Below, piece after piece: positions 16,011 to 24,545 of a stretch of DNA of 34,615 nucleotides. Made by a program: the position numbers and the translations under genes. The notes below the pieces were generated by a model that was given only the letters and a program-made list of their open reading frames with translations, ran no database searches and was not told the DNA's origin. Source of the DNA: Bacteroidaceae bacterium (GTDB lineage Bacteria > Bacteroidota > Bacteroidia > Bacteroidales > Bacteroidaceae); assembly GCA_017619335.1 (NCBI GenBank), contig JAFZSP010000028.1, forward strand, positions 1-34,615. Direction: 5' to 3'. Within the stretch, counting starts at the first letter, position 1. Each line of letters starts with the position of its first letter.

Positions 16011-16838
16011 TTACTTCTTGTTGGCTCTTTCAATGATGTACTTGTTGGACTGCTTCTTCGGAGCACGAGTCTTGAGACCCTTGGCGTAGAGGCCCTTGCG
16101 TGAACGCGGATGTCCACCGCTCTGACGGCCTTCACCGCCACCCATCGGGTGATCATGAGGATTCATGACGACGCCGCGGTTGTGGGGACGACGGCCGAGC
16201 CAGCGGCTGCGGCCAGCCTTTCCGGAAGCTTCCAGTGCATGGTCGCTGTTACCCACGCTGCCGACAGTAGCCTTGCAAGCGCTGAGGATCTTGCGTGTCT
16301 CTCCAGAGGGGAGTTTAATCACGCAGTAGCGACCTTCACGTGAGGTCAGTTGAGCGAAGTTACCAGCGGAACGCACCAACAGGGCGCCCTGTCCGGGACG
16401 GAGCTCAATGTTGTGAATCACCGTACCCACGGGAATGTTCTGCAGGGGAAGTGCGTTACCTACTTCAGGAGCAGCCTCGGGACCGGACATCAGAGTCTGA
16501 CCCACCTGGAGGCCGTTGGGAGCAATAATATAACGCTTCTCACCGTCAGCGTAGAAGAGGAGTGCGATGCGTGCGGAACGATTGGGATCGTACTCGATTG
16601 TCTTCACGACTGCGGGAACACCATCTTTCTCTCTCTTGAAGTCGATGAAACGATACTTCTGCTTGTGGCCACCGCCCATGTAACGGACGGTCATCTTGCC
16701 GACATTGTTACGGCCGCCGGTGGAGCGCTTGCCGTACACGAGAGACTTCTCAGGTACAGATGCAGTAATCTCTTCGAAGGTACCTATAATCTTGTGTCTT
16801 TGGCCCGGTGTTGTGGGCTTTAATTTACGTACTGCCAT
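16011..16838 (-). CDS. rplB: Ribosomal protein L2 (uL2)
   Basis: L2 is required for subunit joining and peptidyl transferase activity. The 275-residue product has normal length: N-terminal OB-like domain (about 40-130), SH3-like domain (130-200) and the C-terminal loop [14 protein letters not shown]. The functional His of E. coli L2 (H229) corresponds to H230 here. It lies 8 bases behind rplW. Confidence 0.98.
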   Translation of the reverse strand: MAVRKLKPTTPGQRHKIIGTFEEITASVPEKSLVYGKRSTGGRNNVGKMTVRYMGGGHKQKYRFIDFKREKDGVPAVVKTIEYDPNRSARIALLFYADGEKRYIIAPNGLQVGQTLMSGPEAAPEVGNALPLQNIPVGTVIHNIELRPGQGALLVRSAGNFAQLTSREGRYCVIKLPSGETRKILSACKATVGSVGNSDHALEASGKAGRSRWLGRRPHNRGVVMNPHDHPMGGGEGRQSGGHPRSRKGLYAKGLKTRAPKKQSNKYIIERANKK

Positions 16839-16846
16839 CTTTTTCT

Positions 16847-17137
16847 TTAAATGTTACTGTAGAAATCGATTGTCTCGCCCTCCTTGAGTGTGACGATAGC
16901 CTTCTTGAAGGCGTTGGTGCGGCCGCGGAGCAGGCCGGACTTGGTGTAGCGGGTCTTGTTCTTGCCAGCGTAGTTGCTGGTGTTCACAGCCACCACAGTC
17001 ACGTTGTAGAGAGCTTCCACTTCTTGCTTGATCTCGATCTTGTTAGCCTCAGGACGCACAATGAAGCCGAACTTGTTCTGCTTCTCTGTGATGTTCGTCA
17101 TCTTCTCGGTGACGAGGGGTTTAATGATATATCCCAT
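16847..17137 (-). CDS. rplW: Ribosomal protein L23 (uL23)
   Basis: L23 is the main docking site for trigger factor, SRP and SecA at the tunnel exit. The 96-residue product contains [23 protein letters not shown] and [23 protein letters not shown], the family pattern. It follows rplD after 14 bases and is followed by rplB. Confidence 0.97.
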   Translation of the reverse strand: MGYIIKPLVTEKMTNITEKQNKFGFIVRPEANKIEIKQEVEALYNVTVVAVNTSNYAGKNKTRYTKSGLLRGRTNAFKKAIVTLKEGETIDFYSNI

Positions 17138-17151
17138 AGTTGTCTTGCGCT

Positions 17152-17781
17152 TTACTTGTTAAGATTTTGTTCGACGACATTGAGTGCGCCCTCAGTCAGC
17201 ACAAGCACATCTGCGTCAAGCACCTTGTAGGTGTTGAGCGCAGAAGCGGCCATAACATTAGCGCGCTCGAGGTTTCGAGCGGACAAATATACGGCTTTAT
17301 CTGCACCTGGCAAAACAAAAAGGGTCTTTTTGCCATCAACTTTAAGATTTTTTAAGACTTCAATGAAGCTTTTGGTCTTTGGAGCGTCGAAAGTGAAGTC
17401 TTCCACGACCAGAATAGCGTTTTCCTGAGCCTTGTAGGTCAGGGCACTCTTGCGGGCCAGACGGCGCACTTTCGTGTTGAGTTTGAAGCCATAGTCACGT
17501 GGCTTAGGACCGAAGACGCGTCCACCTCCGACGAGCACGGGTGAGTTGATGTCACCGCGACGTGCACCGCCGCCGCCTTTCTGGCGACCGAGCTTGCGTG
17601 TGGAACCGCTGACCTCGGAACGTTCCTTGGCCTTGGCAGTACCCTGACGCTGGTTGGCGAGATAGAGACGGACATCCATATAGACTGCGTGGTCATTGGG
17701 TTCAATGCCATAGACAGCATCATTCAGGACCACCTTGCGACCGGTGTCCTGACCCTTGATATTCAATACACTGATTTCCAT
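17152..17781 (-). CDS. rplD: Ribosomal protein L4 (uL4)
   Basis: L4 reaches into the peptide tunnel and in E. coli also represses the S10 operon. The 209-residue product has the family length. The tunnel loop is at about 45-95 with [21 protein letters not shown] and [17 protein letters not shown]. The C-terminal half carries the globular part ([22 protein letters not shown]). It starts 1 base behind rplC. Confidence 0.98.
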   Translation of the reverse strand: MEISVLNIKGQDTGRKVVLNDAVYGIEPNDHAVYMDVRLYLANQRQGTAKAKERSEVSGSTRKLGRQKGGGGARRGDINSPVLVGGGRVFGPKPRDYGFKLNTKVRRLARKSALTYKAQENAILVVEDFTFDAPKTKSFIEVLKNLKVDGKKTLFVLPGADKAVYLSARNLERANVMAASALNTYKVLDADVLVLTEGALNVVEQNLNK

Positions 17782-17782
17782 C

Positions 17783-18400
17783 TTACTTAATAACGCTAAC
17801 GATTGAACCTTTGAAACCCGGAATACTGCCCTTGATGAGGAGCAGGTTGTGCTCGGGAATCACCTTTAACACTTGCAGGTTGTGGGTCGTGACACGGGCG
17901 TTGCCCATCTGTCCTCCCATACGGAGTCCTTTGAAGACCTTGGCGGGATAAGAACAGGCACCGATGGAACCCGGCTTGCGGGCGCGGTCGTCCTGACCAT
18001 GTGTGGTCTGTCCGACGCCACCGAAACCATGACGCTTCACGACGCCCTGGAATCCCTTACCCTTGCTTTTGCCGATGACATCGACATAAGTAGCGTCTGC
18101 AAAGAGGTCCACCGTGATGGTGTCACCCAGATTCAGTTCGCCTTCGAAACCTGTGAACTCGGCCAAGTGTCTCTTGGGAGTAGTACCGCTCTTGGCGAAG
18201 TGGCCGAGCATAGGCTTGGTAGTGTTCTTCTCCTTAGCCTCCTCGAAGCCGAGCTGAACGGCAGCATAGCCATCCTTTTCCACGCTCTTCACCTGGGTTA
18301 CCACGCAAGGACCTAATTCGATAACAGTGCACGGCACGTTCTTGCCGTCGGCACTGAAAACGGAAGTCATTCCGATTTTCTTTCCTAATAATCCTGGCAT
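17783..18400 (-). CDS. rplC: Ribosomal protein L3 (uL3)
   Basis: L3 begins 50S assembly, and its loop reaches the peptidyl transferase centre. The 205-residue product begins [20 protein letters not shown] and has the loop signature [22 protein letters not shown], which contains the conserved glutamine methylated in E. coli. It follows rpsJ after 39 bases and precedes rplD by 1 base. Confidence 0.98.
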   Translation of the reverse strand: MPGLLGKKIGMTSVFSADGKNVPCTVIELGPCVVTQVKSVEKDGYAAVQLGFEEAKEKNTTKPMLGHFAKSGTTPKRHLAEFTGFEGELNLGDTITVDLFADATYVDVIGKSKGKGFQGVVKRHGFGGVGQTTHGQDDRARKPGSIGACSYPAKVFKGLRMGGQMGNARVTTHNLQVLKVIPEHNLLLIKGSIPGFKGSIVSVIK

Positions 18401-18439
18401 TTCAGTAATTAATTATTGAATGTTGTTTTTAATAGAATC

Positions 18440-18745
18440 TTAGACTTTGATCTCTACTTCCACGCCGCTGGGCAACTCCAGTTTCATCAGTGCATCCACG
18501 GTCTGTGCGGTGCTGCTGTAGATGTCAATGAGGCGCTTGTAACTGCTGAGCTGGAACTGCTCACGAGCCTTCTTGTTGACGAAGGTGGAACGGTTGACAG
18601 TGAAAATGCGCTTGTGAGTAGGGAGAGGAATGGGCCCGCTCACGATGGCGCCAGTGGCCTTGACAGTCTTCACAATCTTCTCTGCGGACTTGTCCACGAG
18701 GTTGTGGTCATAGGACTTCAGTTTGATTCTGATCTTTTGACTCAT
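18440..18745 (-). CDS. rpsJ: Ribosomal protein S10 (uS10)
   Basis: S10 lies in the 30S head and doubles as NusE in antitermination. The 101-residue product begins [29 protein letters not shown] and has [29 protein letters not shown], the whole family pattern. It is the first gene of the S10 group, after a 104-base gap that holds a strong hairpin behind fusA. No clear promoter is visible there, so expression may come from readthrough of the str transcript. Confidence 0.98.
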   Translation of the reverse strand: MSQKIRIKLKSYDHNLVDKSAEKIVKTVKATGAIVSGPIPLPTHKRIFTVNRSTFVNKKAREQFQLSSYKRLIDIYSSTAQTVDALMKLELPSGVEVEIKV

Positions 18746-18802
18746 GATTATAATTTACAATTTTTACAATTAACGATTCTATTTTAATTAAATAAGGTGG
18801 TT

Positions 18803-18834
18803 GGGCTGCCGAAGAGTCATTTGCTCGGCAGCCC
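18803..18834 (-). terminator. Hairpin between fusA and rpsJ (terminator or attenuator)
   Basis: A perfect 10-bp stem (GGGCTGCCGA / TCGGCAGCCC) with a 12-base loop lies 16 bases past the fusA stop. On the minus strand it is followed by AACCACCTTATTT, which is not a strong U tract. It may end only part of the str transcripts and so set the ratio between EF-G and the S10 group. Confidence 0.6.
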
Positions 18835-18849
18835 CCTGCCTTGTGTCTC

Positions 18850-20967
18850 TTAAACCAGGTCCACACGTCCGTGTGTCTCCTCCAGCACAGCCTTGGCGAT
18901 GCTGCTGGAGACGGGAGCGTGGTGGTCGTAGGTCATGCTGCTGGTGGCACGTCCGGAAGTGATGGTGCGCAGTGCAGTGACATATCCGAACATTTCACCC
19001 AGTGGCACCATAGCCTTGACGATGCGGGCACCGCTGCGGCTGGTATCCATACCTTCCACCTGTCCGCGACGCTTATTGAGGTCGCCGATGACGTCGCCCA
19101 TATTCTCCTCGGGTGTCACCACCTCCAGTTTCATGATGGGCTCCATCAGGACGGGTTTGGCCTTGGCACAGGCGTTGCGATAGGCCTGAATGGCACAGAT
19201 CTCAAAGGAGAGCTGATCGGAGTCCACAGGGTGGAAGCTTCCGTCCAGCAGTTCCACTTTCAGGCGATCCATGGGGAAGCCACCGAGGATACCATTCTTC
19301 ATGGCGCCCTCGAAGCCCTTCTGGACAGCAGGAATAAACTCCTTGGGGATGTTGCCACCTGTGACGCTGTTGATGAACTGGAGGCCAGTGCCCTCGAAGT
19401 CGGGATCTGCAGGGCCCACGTTGACAATGATGTCAGCGAACTTACCACGTCCGCCTGTCTGCTTCTTGTAGGTCTCGCGCAGGTTGACGGTCTTGGTGAT
19501 GGCTTCCTTGTAGTTCACCTGGGGCTTGCCCTGGTTGCACTCCACCTTGAACTCGCGCTTCAGACGGTCGATAATGATGTCCAAGTGCAGTTCGCCCATT
19601 CCGCTGATGACGGTCTGGCCGCTCTGCTCGTCGGTGCGCACGGTGAAGGTAGGATCCTCCTCTGCCAGTTTGGCCAGGCCATTGGAGAGGCGATCCAGAT
19701 CCTTCTGGGTCTTGGGCTCCACGGCGATACCAATCACGGGATCGGGGAAATCCATGGACTCCAGCACGATGGGGGCATCCTCATCACAGAGGGTATCACC
19801 GGTGCGGATATCCTTGAAGCCTACACCAGCTCCGATGTCGCCGGCAGAGATGCATTCAACGGGGTTCTGGTGGTTGCTGTGCATCTGGAACAGACGGCTG
19901 ACACGCTCCTTCTTGCCCGAACGGGGGTTGTAGATGTAGGAGCCAGCCTCCACTTTACCAGAATAGACGCGGATGAATGTCAGACGGCCCACGTAGGGGT
20001 CGGTGGCAATCTTGAACGCCAGGGCACTGGTCTTCTCGTCCTCATCGGGTTTGCGGTCTTCCTCCTCGTCGGTGTCGGGGTTGGTACCAACAACGTTGGG
20101 AGTGTCCAGCGGGCTGGGCAGGAAGGCGCAGACGTAATCGAGCAGGGTCTGCACGCCCTTGTTCTTGAAGGAGGAACCGCAGAGCATCGGCGTGATCTCC
20201 ATCTTCACGGTGGCGGCACGCAGCCCGGCGATGATTTCCTCTTCGGTGATGGTGGAGGGGTCATCAAAGTATTTCTCCATGACCTTCTCGTCATACTCTG
20301 CCACGGTTTCCAGCATCTTGTCGCGCCACTCCTGGGCTTCGTCCAGCAGGTCGGCAGGAATCTCTTCCAAGCTGTACTCGGCACCCATGGTCTCATCGTG
20401 CCAGAGGATGGCCTTCATGCGGATAAGATCCACGACGCCCTTGAAGTTCTCTTCGGCGCCAATAGGAATCACCACGGGCACTGCCTTGGCTCCCAGGACG
20501 TCCTTCATCTGGCGCACGACCTCAAAGAAGTCGGCACCGCTACGGTCCATCTTGTTGACATAACCGATGCGGGGAACGTTGTACTTGTCGGCCTGGCGCC
20601 AGACAGTCTCGGACTGAGGCTCCACGCCGCCCACGGCACAGTAGGCAGCCACGGCACCGTCCAGGACGCGCAGTGAGCGCTCCACCTCAGCGGTGAAGTC
20701 CACGTGCCCCGGGGTGTCAATGAGGTTGATCTTGTACTTGTGGTCGTTCCATTTCCAGTACGTAGTGGTGGCAGCAGAGGTGATGGTGATGCCGCGCTCC
20801 TGCTCCTGGGCCATCCAGTCCATGGTGGCTGCGCCGTCGTGCACCTCACCAATTTTATGTGTCAGACCCGTATAATAGAGGATACGTTCAGACGTAGTAG
20901 TCTTGCCGGCATCGATGTGTGCCATGATGCCGATGTTACGGGTCAGATGCAAATCTTGTTTTGCCAT
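18850..20967 (-). CDS. fusA: Elongation factor G
   Basis: EF-G is the GTPase that drives translocation of tRNA and mRNA. The 705-residue protein has the full domain set. GTPase motifs are [10 protein letters not shown] (16-25), DTPGH (84-88) and NKMD (138-141). A short acidic stretch [16 protein letters not shown] (about 296-311) lies in the domain II-linking region. Domains III-V follow with [18 protein letters not shown]. It follows rpsG after 38 bases. tuf is not next to it, as is usual in this phylum. Confidence 0.98.
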   Translation of the reverse strand: MAKQDLHLTRNIGIMAHIDAGKTTTSERILYYTGLTHKIGEVHDGAATMDWMAQEQERGITITSAATTTYWKWNDHKYKINLIDTPGHVDFTAEVERSLRVLDGAVAAYCAVGGVEPQSETVWRQADKYNVPRIGYVNKMDRSGADFFEVVRQMKDVLGAKAVPVVIPIGAEENFKGVVDLIRMKAILWHDETMGAEYSLEEIPADLLDEAQEWRDKMLETVAEYDEKVMEKYFDDPSTITEEEIIAGLRAATVKMEITPMLCGSSFKNKGVQTLLDYVCAFLPSPLDTPNVVGTNPDTDEEEDRKPDEDEKTSALAFKIATDPYVGRLTFIRVYSGKVEAGSYIYNPRSGKKERVSRLFQMHSNHQNPVECISAGDIGAGVGFKDIRTGDTLCDEDAPIVLESMDFPDPVIGIAVEPKTQKDLDRLSNGLAKLAEEDPTFTVRTDEQSGQTVISGMGELHLDIIIDRLKREFKVECNQGKPQVNYKEAITKTVNLRETYKKQTGGRGKFADIIVNVGPADPDFEGTGLQFINSVTGGNIPKEFIPAVQKGFEGAMKNGILGGFPMDRLKVELLDGSFHPVDSDQLSFEICAIQAYRNACAKAKPVLMEPIMKLEVVTPEENMGDVIGDLNKRRGQVEGMDTSRSGARIVKAMVPLGEMFGYVTALRTITSGRATSSMTYDHHAPVSSSIAKAVLEETHGRVDLV

Positions 20968-21005
20968 TCGATAGGTGTTATCTTGAAATAATCTTTCTAC
21001 TTAAA

Positions 21006-21482
21006 TTAGAAGCGGAAATGTGCGAACGCACGGTTAGCTTCTGCCATACGGTGCATATCTTCCTTACGCTTGAAAGCACCGCCCTGTTCATTATATGCGT
21101 CCATAATTTCAGCAGCCAGCTTGTCGGCCATGGTCTTGCCGCCACGCTTGCGGGCAAACTGAATGAGGTTTTTCATAGAGACGCTCTCCTTACGGCTGGG
21201 GCGAATCTCAGTAGGCACCTGGAATGTGGCACCGCCGATACGACGGCTCTTCACCTCCACCTGTGGGGTGACCTTCTGGAGGGCTTCCTTCCAGATTTCC
21301 AGAGAGCTCTTTTCCTCGCTCTGCATCTTGTTCTTTACGATCTCCAGTGCATCATAGAAGATTTTGTAGGAGATACTCTTCTTGCCGTCATACATCAGAT
21401 GGTTGACGAACTTTGAGACCTTCACGTCGCCATAGACGGGATCGGGAAGGACTAAACGCTTTTTTGGTTTTGCTTTACGCAT
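21006..21482 (-). CDS. rpsG: Ribosomal protein S7 (uS7)
   Basis: S7 starts assembly of the 30S head and in E. coli represses the str operon by binding the rpsL-rpsG spacer. The 158-residue product begins [36 protein letters not shown] and contains [23 protein letters not shown]. It follows rpsL after 132 bases that can fold into a hairpin. Confidence 0.98.
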   Translation of the reverse strand: MRKAKPKKRLVLPDPVYGDVKVSKFVNHLMYDGKKSISYKIFYDALEIVKNKMQSEEKSSLEIWKEALQKVTPQVEVKSRRIGGATFQVPTEIRPSRKESVSMKNLIQFARKRGGKTMADKLAAEIMDAYNEQGGAFKRKEDMHRMAEANRAFAHFRF

Positions 21483-21538
21483 TGTTTTGTGTGATTTTTA
21501 CTTTGTTTGGCTGTATTCGTTTGTTATCTTCAACACCC

Positions 21539-21563
21539 CTCCGCCTCGTCACGAGGGTTGGAG
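21539..21563 (-). promoter_or_regulatory. Two-tier hairpin in the rpsL-rpsG spacer
   Basis: Two nested stems: CTCC 539-542 with GGAG 560-563, and CCTCG 544-548 with CGAGG 552-556 (offset 21000). The hairpin is in the 132-base spacer upstream of rpsG. In E. coli the same spacer binds S7 for feedback; whether this one does is inference. Confidence 0.5.
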
Positions 21564-21614
21564 CATTTACTCAACCGCGTTTATACAACACAAAACTGTT
21601 TGAAATTGAAAAAA

Positions 21615-21998
21615 TTACTTCTTGGAAGCCTTCGGGCGCTTGGCACCATACTTGGAGCGGCGCTGAGTGCGGTTGGCGACGCCAGCGGTATCCAGTGTGC
21701 CGCGCACGATGTGATAACGCACACCGGGAAGATCCTTCACACGGCCGCCGCGCACCAGCACGATGCTGTGCTCCTGCAGGTTGTGACCCTCTCCGGGGAT
21801 GTAACTGTTGACTTCCTTTGTGTTCGTAAGGCGCACACGAGCCACCTTACGCATGGCGGAATTAGGCTTTTTGGGCGTGGTCGTATAGACACGAACACAG
21901 ACACCACGACGCTGAGGACAGTTGTCCAGCGCTGGGCTCTTGCTCTTATCTACGAGCGCCTTGCGGCCTTTCCGCACGAGCTGTTGAATTGTAGGCAT
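21615..21998 (-). CDS. rpsL: Ribosomal protein S12 (uS12)
   Basis: S12 checks codon-anticodon pairing at the decoding centre. The 127-residue product has [19 protein letters not shown] (38-56) and [14 protein letters not shown]. The two lysines at 43 and 88, where streptomycin-resistance changes arise in other bacteria, are unchanged, and D89, the methylthiolation site, is present. It is the first gene of the block, about 80 bases behind a recognisable promoter. Confidence 0.98.
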   Translation of the reverse strand: MPTIQQLVRKGRKALVDKSKSPALDNCPQRRGVCVRVYTTTPKKPNSAMRKVARVRLTNTKEVNSYIPGEGHNLQEHSIVLVRGGRVKDLPGVRYHIVRGTLDTAGVANRTQRRSKYGAKRPKASKK

Positions 21999-22052
21999 GA
22001 TGTTTTTTGTTTATATATTTATGAATTTTTTATTGCAGAGCATGAATGAAAC

Positions 22053-22067
22053 GGGCATATTATGCCC
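22053..22067 (-). promoter_or_regulatory. Palindrome in the leader of rpsL
   Basis: GGGCATA and TATGCCC (7-bp arms around one central base) form a perfect palindrome just downstream of the predicted transcription start. In the RNA it forms a hairpin, or in DNA it could be an operator half-site pair. Confidence 0.6.
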
Positions 22068-22077
22068 ATTCGGGCTG

Positions 22078-22108
22078 CAAAGGTAGATAAAAAGTCTGAT
22101 ATAACAAT
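22078..22108 (-). promoter_or_regulatory. Promoter of the str/ribosomal block
   Basis: On the minus strand ATTG (22105-22108) is followed by 19 bases and TACCTTTG (22078-22085), close to the consensus TTTG-N19-TAnnTTTG. It lies about 80 bases upstream of rpsL and is the only clear promoter for the block. Confidence 0.8.
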
Positions 22109-22140
22109 GCCCTCGGGGCCAAAAAAAGCTCCGAGGGCAT
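22107..22140 (-). terminator. Terminator after the DUF3467 gene
   Basis: ATGCCCTCGG (22107-22116) pairs perfectly with CCGAGGGCAT (22131-22140), extended by three more pairs, with an A-rich loop on the plus strand. It lies 88 bases past the DUF3467 stop and its edge touches the -33 element of the rpsL promoter. Confidence 0.75.
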
Positions 22141-22227
22141 CAAAAAGTGCTATTTTATTGAATTTTTAAGATTATTTAACTCTGCATTTGTGCAAATTGC
22201 GTCTTTTGCAGTGTTAAATCGTCTTCT

Positions 22228-22545
22228 TCAGTTCACCTTGAAAGGAGAGATGGGACCGTTCTGTGGAGCTGGTCCTTCGGTGAGGTTGATGGTACCGAAG
22301 TTTTTCTCATAGTTTGCCATGTTTTGTTCCAGCAAACGCATCAGGCGCTTGGCCTGCACAGGGGACATTACTACACGACTCTGGACGTTGGCGCGGGGCA
22401 TTCCGGGATGATGGAACACGAAGTCCACGATGAACTCCGTGGGGGTGAATCCCATGATGGCCAGATTGGAATACACACCTTTTTCCACTTCAGGTGTCAT
22501 GTTCACCTGTACCTGTCCGGGTTTCTGTTCGTTGTTCTGTGCCAT
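22228..22545 (-). CDS. DUF3467 family protein
   Basis: This 105-residue protein has the DUF3467 pattern: VNMTPEVEKGVYSNLAIMGFTPTEFIVDFVFHHPGM followed by ANVQSRVVMSPVQAKRLMRLLEQNMANYEKNFG. The family is small, cytoplasmic and of unknown role in Bacteroidota, where it is often found near ribosomal or RNA polymerase genes. There is no signal peptide or membrane helix. It lies 31 bases behind the lipoprotein gene and is probably co-transcribed with it. Confidence 0.9.
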   Translation of the reverse strand: MAQNNEQKPGQVQVNMTPEVEKGVYSNLAIMGFTPTEFIVDFVFHHPGMPRANVQSRVVMSPVQAKRLMRLLEQNMANYEKNFGTINLTEGPAPQNGPISPFKVN

Positions 22546-22576
22546 ATATATAAATTAAGGTACGCGCGCGCGAAGA

Positions 22577-23245
22577 TTACAGTCCCAGTTTCTTCTTGGC
22601 AGCAGCGGCAGCATCATCGATGGCTTTGTTGGCCTCTTCGGCAGCCTTCTGCTGTGCAGCGTCCACAGCCTGCTGTGCCTGCTGTTCGGCAGCTTCCTTC
22701 ACGGCCTCGGGGGCAGCTTCCACAGCAGCCTTGGCGGCGGCAGCAGCTTCCTGCACCTCATTGACCTTCTCCATGACGGCGCTCTGTGCGTTCAGCACGC
22801 TGGTGAGCGCCTCTGTCTTCACGCCTTCGGCAGCCTGCGTGGTGGCTTCAGTGATATCGGCAGGCAGTCCGGCAACAGCGGCCAGTGCGTCGGAGATGGT
22901 GGTGGCAGCGCCCAGCTCCTTCAGCTTGGCAGCATTGTCGGCCACGAAGTTGTTGATCACGGCGGTGTAAGCCTCGGCAGCCTTGGCATCGCCATTGGAC
23001 AGGAACTCAGAGACTTTCGCGGCGATGGTAGCGCCGATAGCCTTGATCTGCTCCACGTCTGCCTTCTGTAGCTGTTCGGCCAGGAGTGTCACGATCTGCT
23101 GTGCGGCCTGAATGGGGGCAGCAGCTTCCACAGCGGCTTCTGCGCTCAGGGAGTCGGGGTTGGAGTTGTCAGTTGCGGTCTTTCCGCCACAAGAAGCCAT
23201 ACTGATGGCAGCGGCGGCAATGATGAGGGTAAAAATCTTTTTCAT
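22577..23245 (-). CDS. Alanine-rich helical lipoprotein
   Basis: The 222-residue product has a lipoprotein signal (residues 1-20, MKKIFTLIIAAAAISMASC, with C19 in a MASC lipobox). The rest is almost wholly helical, rich in Ala, Glu, Lys and Gln. The last third (about 160-222) is made of EAAAAAKAAVEAAPEAV-like stretches and resembles amphipathic apolipoprotein-type helices. I do not recognise a named family and give no enzyme function. It is probably anchored in the outer or inner membrane and extends as a rod. A DUF3467 gene follows 31 bases later. Confidence 0.75.
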   Translation of the reverse strand: MKKIFTLIIAAAAISMASCGGKTATDNSNPDSLSAEAAVEAAAPIQAAQQIVTLLAEQLQKADVEQIKAIGATIAAKVSEFLSNGDAKAAEAYTAVINNFVADNAAKLKELGAATTISDALAAVAGLPADITEATTQAAEGVKTEALTSVLNAQSAVMEKVNEVQEAAAAAKAAVEAAPEAVKEAAEQQAQQAVDAAQQKAAEEANKAIDDAAAAAKKKLGL

Positions 23246-23314
23246 CTTGCTTTTCTTTTTTTAAGTTGTTATTAAGTAGGTGTTCAGAACCATGATTATT
23301 GCTGAATTCGGCGG

Positions 23315-23333
23315 CAAATATATGCCAAAAGTA
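23315..23333 (-). promoter_or_regulatory. Candidate -7 elements for the lipoprotein gene
   Basis: Two minus-strand candidates, TATATTTG at 23315-23322 and TACTTTTG at 23326-23333, lie 70 to 88 bases before the start codon. Neither has a clear TTTG at 19 bases, so only the -7 part is supported. Confidence 0.4.
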
Positions 23334-23363
23334 TGAAACGGCGGCAAGATTTGTGCTAAAATG

Positions 23364-23394
23364 TGTGAAGTTCGCAAAAAAAGTAGTACCTTTG
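23364..23394 (+). promoter_or_regulatory. Promoter of the flippase-like gene
   Basis: TGTG (23364-23367), 19 bases, TACCTTTG (23387-23394). The predicted start is about 23401, only 7 or so bases before the ATG at 23408, which would make the mRNA nearly leaderless. Confidence 0.7.
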
Positions 23395-23407
23395 TGCCGT
23401 TTTTGAT

Positions 23408-24394
23408 ATGAAACGCAGGATTAACAACATACTTTTTGCCGTCGGCGTGATCTCTGTGGTGATCATGCTGGTGACTTTTGATGTCAGTTGGCAGACGCTC
23501 TGGGACAGTCTCCTGCGGGCGGGTTACTGGCTGCCGGCAATGCTCGTTCTGTGGGTGGTGCTCTATGCCCTGAACACCGTCACCTGGTGGACGCTGCTGC
23601 GGGAGGGAGGCCCCTGCCCGGTCGGTTTCCTTCGGCTGTACAAGATCACCATCACTGGCTTTGCCCTCAATGCTGCCACACCCGTAGGCCTTCTCGGGGG
23701 CGAACCTTACAAGATTATGGAAATGACTCCCCACGTGGGTGTCCAGCGTGCCACCTCGTCGGTGCTGCTTTTTGCCATGATGCATGTCTTTGCCCACTTC
23801 TGGTACTGGGTTACTGCCATTGTTCTATACTTGTTGTTCCTGCCTCTTGGCCCTGGGATGGGCGTTTTACTCACCATTGCCTCTCTCTTCTGCGCTGCTG
23901 GTATCTATCTGTTTCTGAAGGGCTACAAGAATGGAATGGCCGTTCGCGGCATCCGCTGGCTGGGTCACATTCCCGGGCTGCGGAAGTGGGCACAGCGCCT
24001 GTCCGAGGAACGTGCCGAAGACCTCCAGAAGATAGACCGCCAGATTGCAGAGCTGCACTCCCAGAGCCGCCGCACCTTCTACACTGCCTTCTTCCTGGAG
24101 TACTTCGGTCGCATGATGCACTCCCTGGAGATTATGTTTATGCTCCTCCTTTTCGGAGCCCCCTGGAGTTGGATGACCTACGTCCAGAGCGTCCTCATTC
24201 TGGCCTTCACCTCGCTGTTTGCCAACCTTTTAGGCTTCATCCCCTTGCAGTTGGGTGGACGTGAAGGCGGCTTTGCAATGTCCACCTCCCAGCTGGGCCT
24301 TACTGGCGAGATTGGTCTCTTCATCAGCATTATCTGCCGTGTCCGCGAGCTCTTCTTCACCTCACTGGGCCTCCTGCTGATGAAAGTCAAGTGA
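23408..24394 (+). CDS. Lysylphosphatidylglycerol synthase-type membrane (flippase-like) protein
   Basis: This 328-residue membrane protein has about eight helices (about 6-24, 42-62, 80-95, 117-145, 150-170, 232-255, 262-285, 305-325), the layout of the LPG-synthase transmembrane domain family (PF03706-type). Members include lipid flippase MprF-type domains and other transport proteins of unknown substrate. The loop NAATPVGLLGGEPYKIMEM and the FIPLQLGGREGG segment near the end are the conserved parts. The C-terminal synthase domain of MprF is missing, so it is a flippase-like domain alone. It begins directly behind a promoter and is followed by Wzi. Confidence 0.8.
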   Translation: MKRRINNILFAVGVISVVIMLVTFDVSWQTLWDSLLRAGYWLPAMLVLWVVLYALNTVTWWTLLREGGPCPVGFLRLYKITITGFALNAATPVGLLGGEPYKIMEMTPHVGVQRATSSVLLFAMMHVFAHFWYWVTAIVLYLLFLPLGPGMGVLLTIASLFCAAGIYLFLKGYKNGMAVRGIRWLGHIPGLRKWAQRLSEERAEDLQKIDRQIAELHSQSRRTFYTAFFLEYFGRMMHSLEIMFMLLLFGAPWSWMTYVQSVLILAFTSLFANLLGFIPLQLGGREGGFAMSTSQLGLTGEIGLFISIICRVRELFFTSLGLLLMKVK

Positions 24395-24484
24395 CATTTC
24401 CACAGTTTCGTCTCTTGTCCGATGGGTGATTTTCAGGAAAAAAGCAGGTGGAGAGTGTCTTTCCAAAAGAAAGTAGGTAAAAAG

Positions 24485-24516
24485 TTTGGATTTGTCAGTT
24501 TTTATCACGTACTTTG
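24485..24516 (+). promoter_or_regulatory. Candidate promoter of the Wzi gene
   Basis: TTTG at 24485-24488 and GTACTTTG at 24509-24516, 20 bases apart; the first two bases of the -7 element deviate from TA. A start near 24523 would be 23 bases before the ATG at 24546, supporting that start over the upstream Met at 24486. Confidence 0.5.
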
Positions 24517-24545
24517 CAGCCCCTCACGCAAACGAAGGCATTAAA

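Noticed and set aside
18841..20676. Long plus-strand open frame (611 codons) opposite fusA
   Set aside because: Same reason: a shadow of EF-G with no family pattern.
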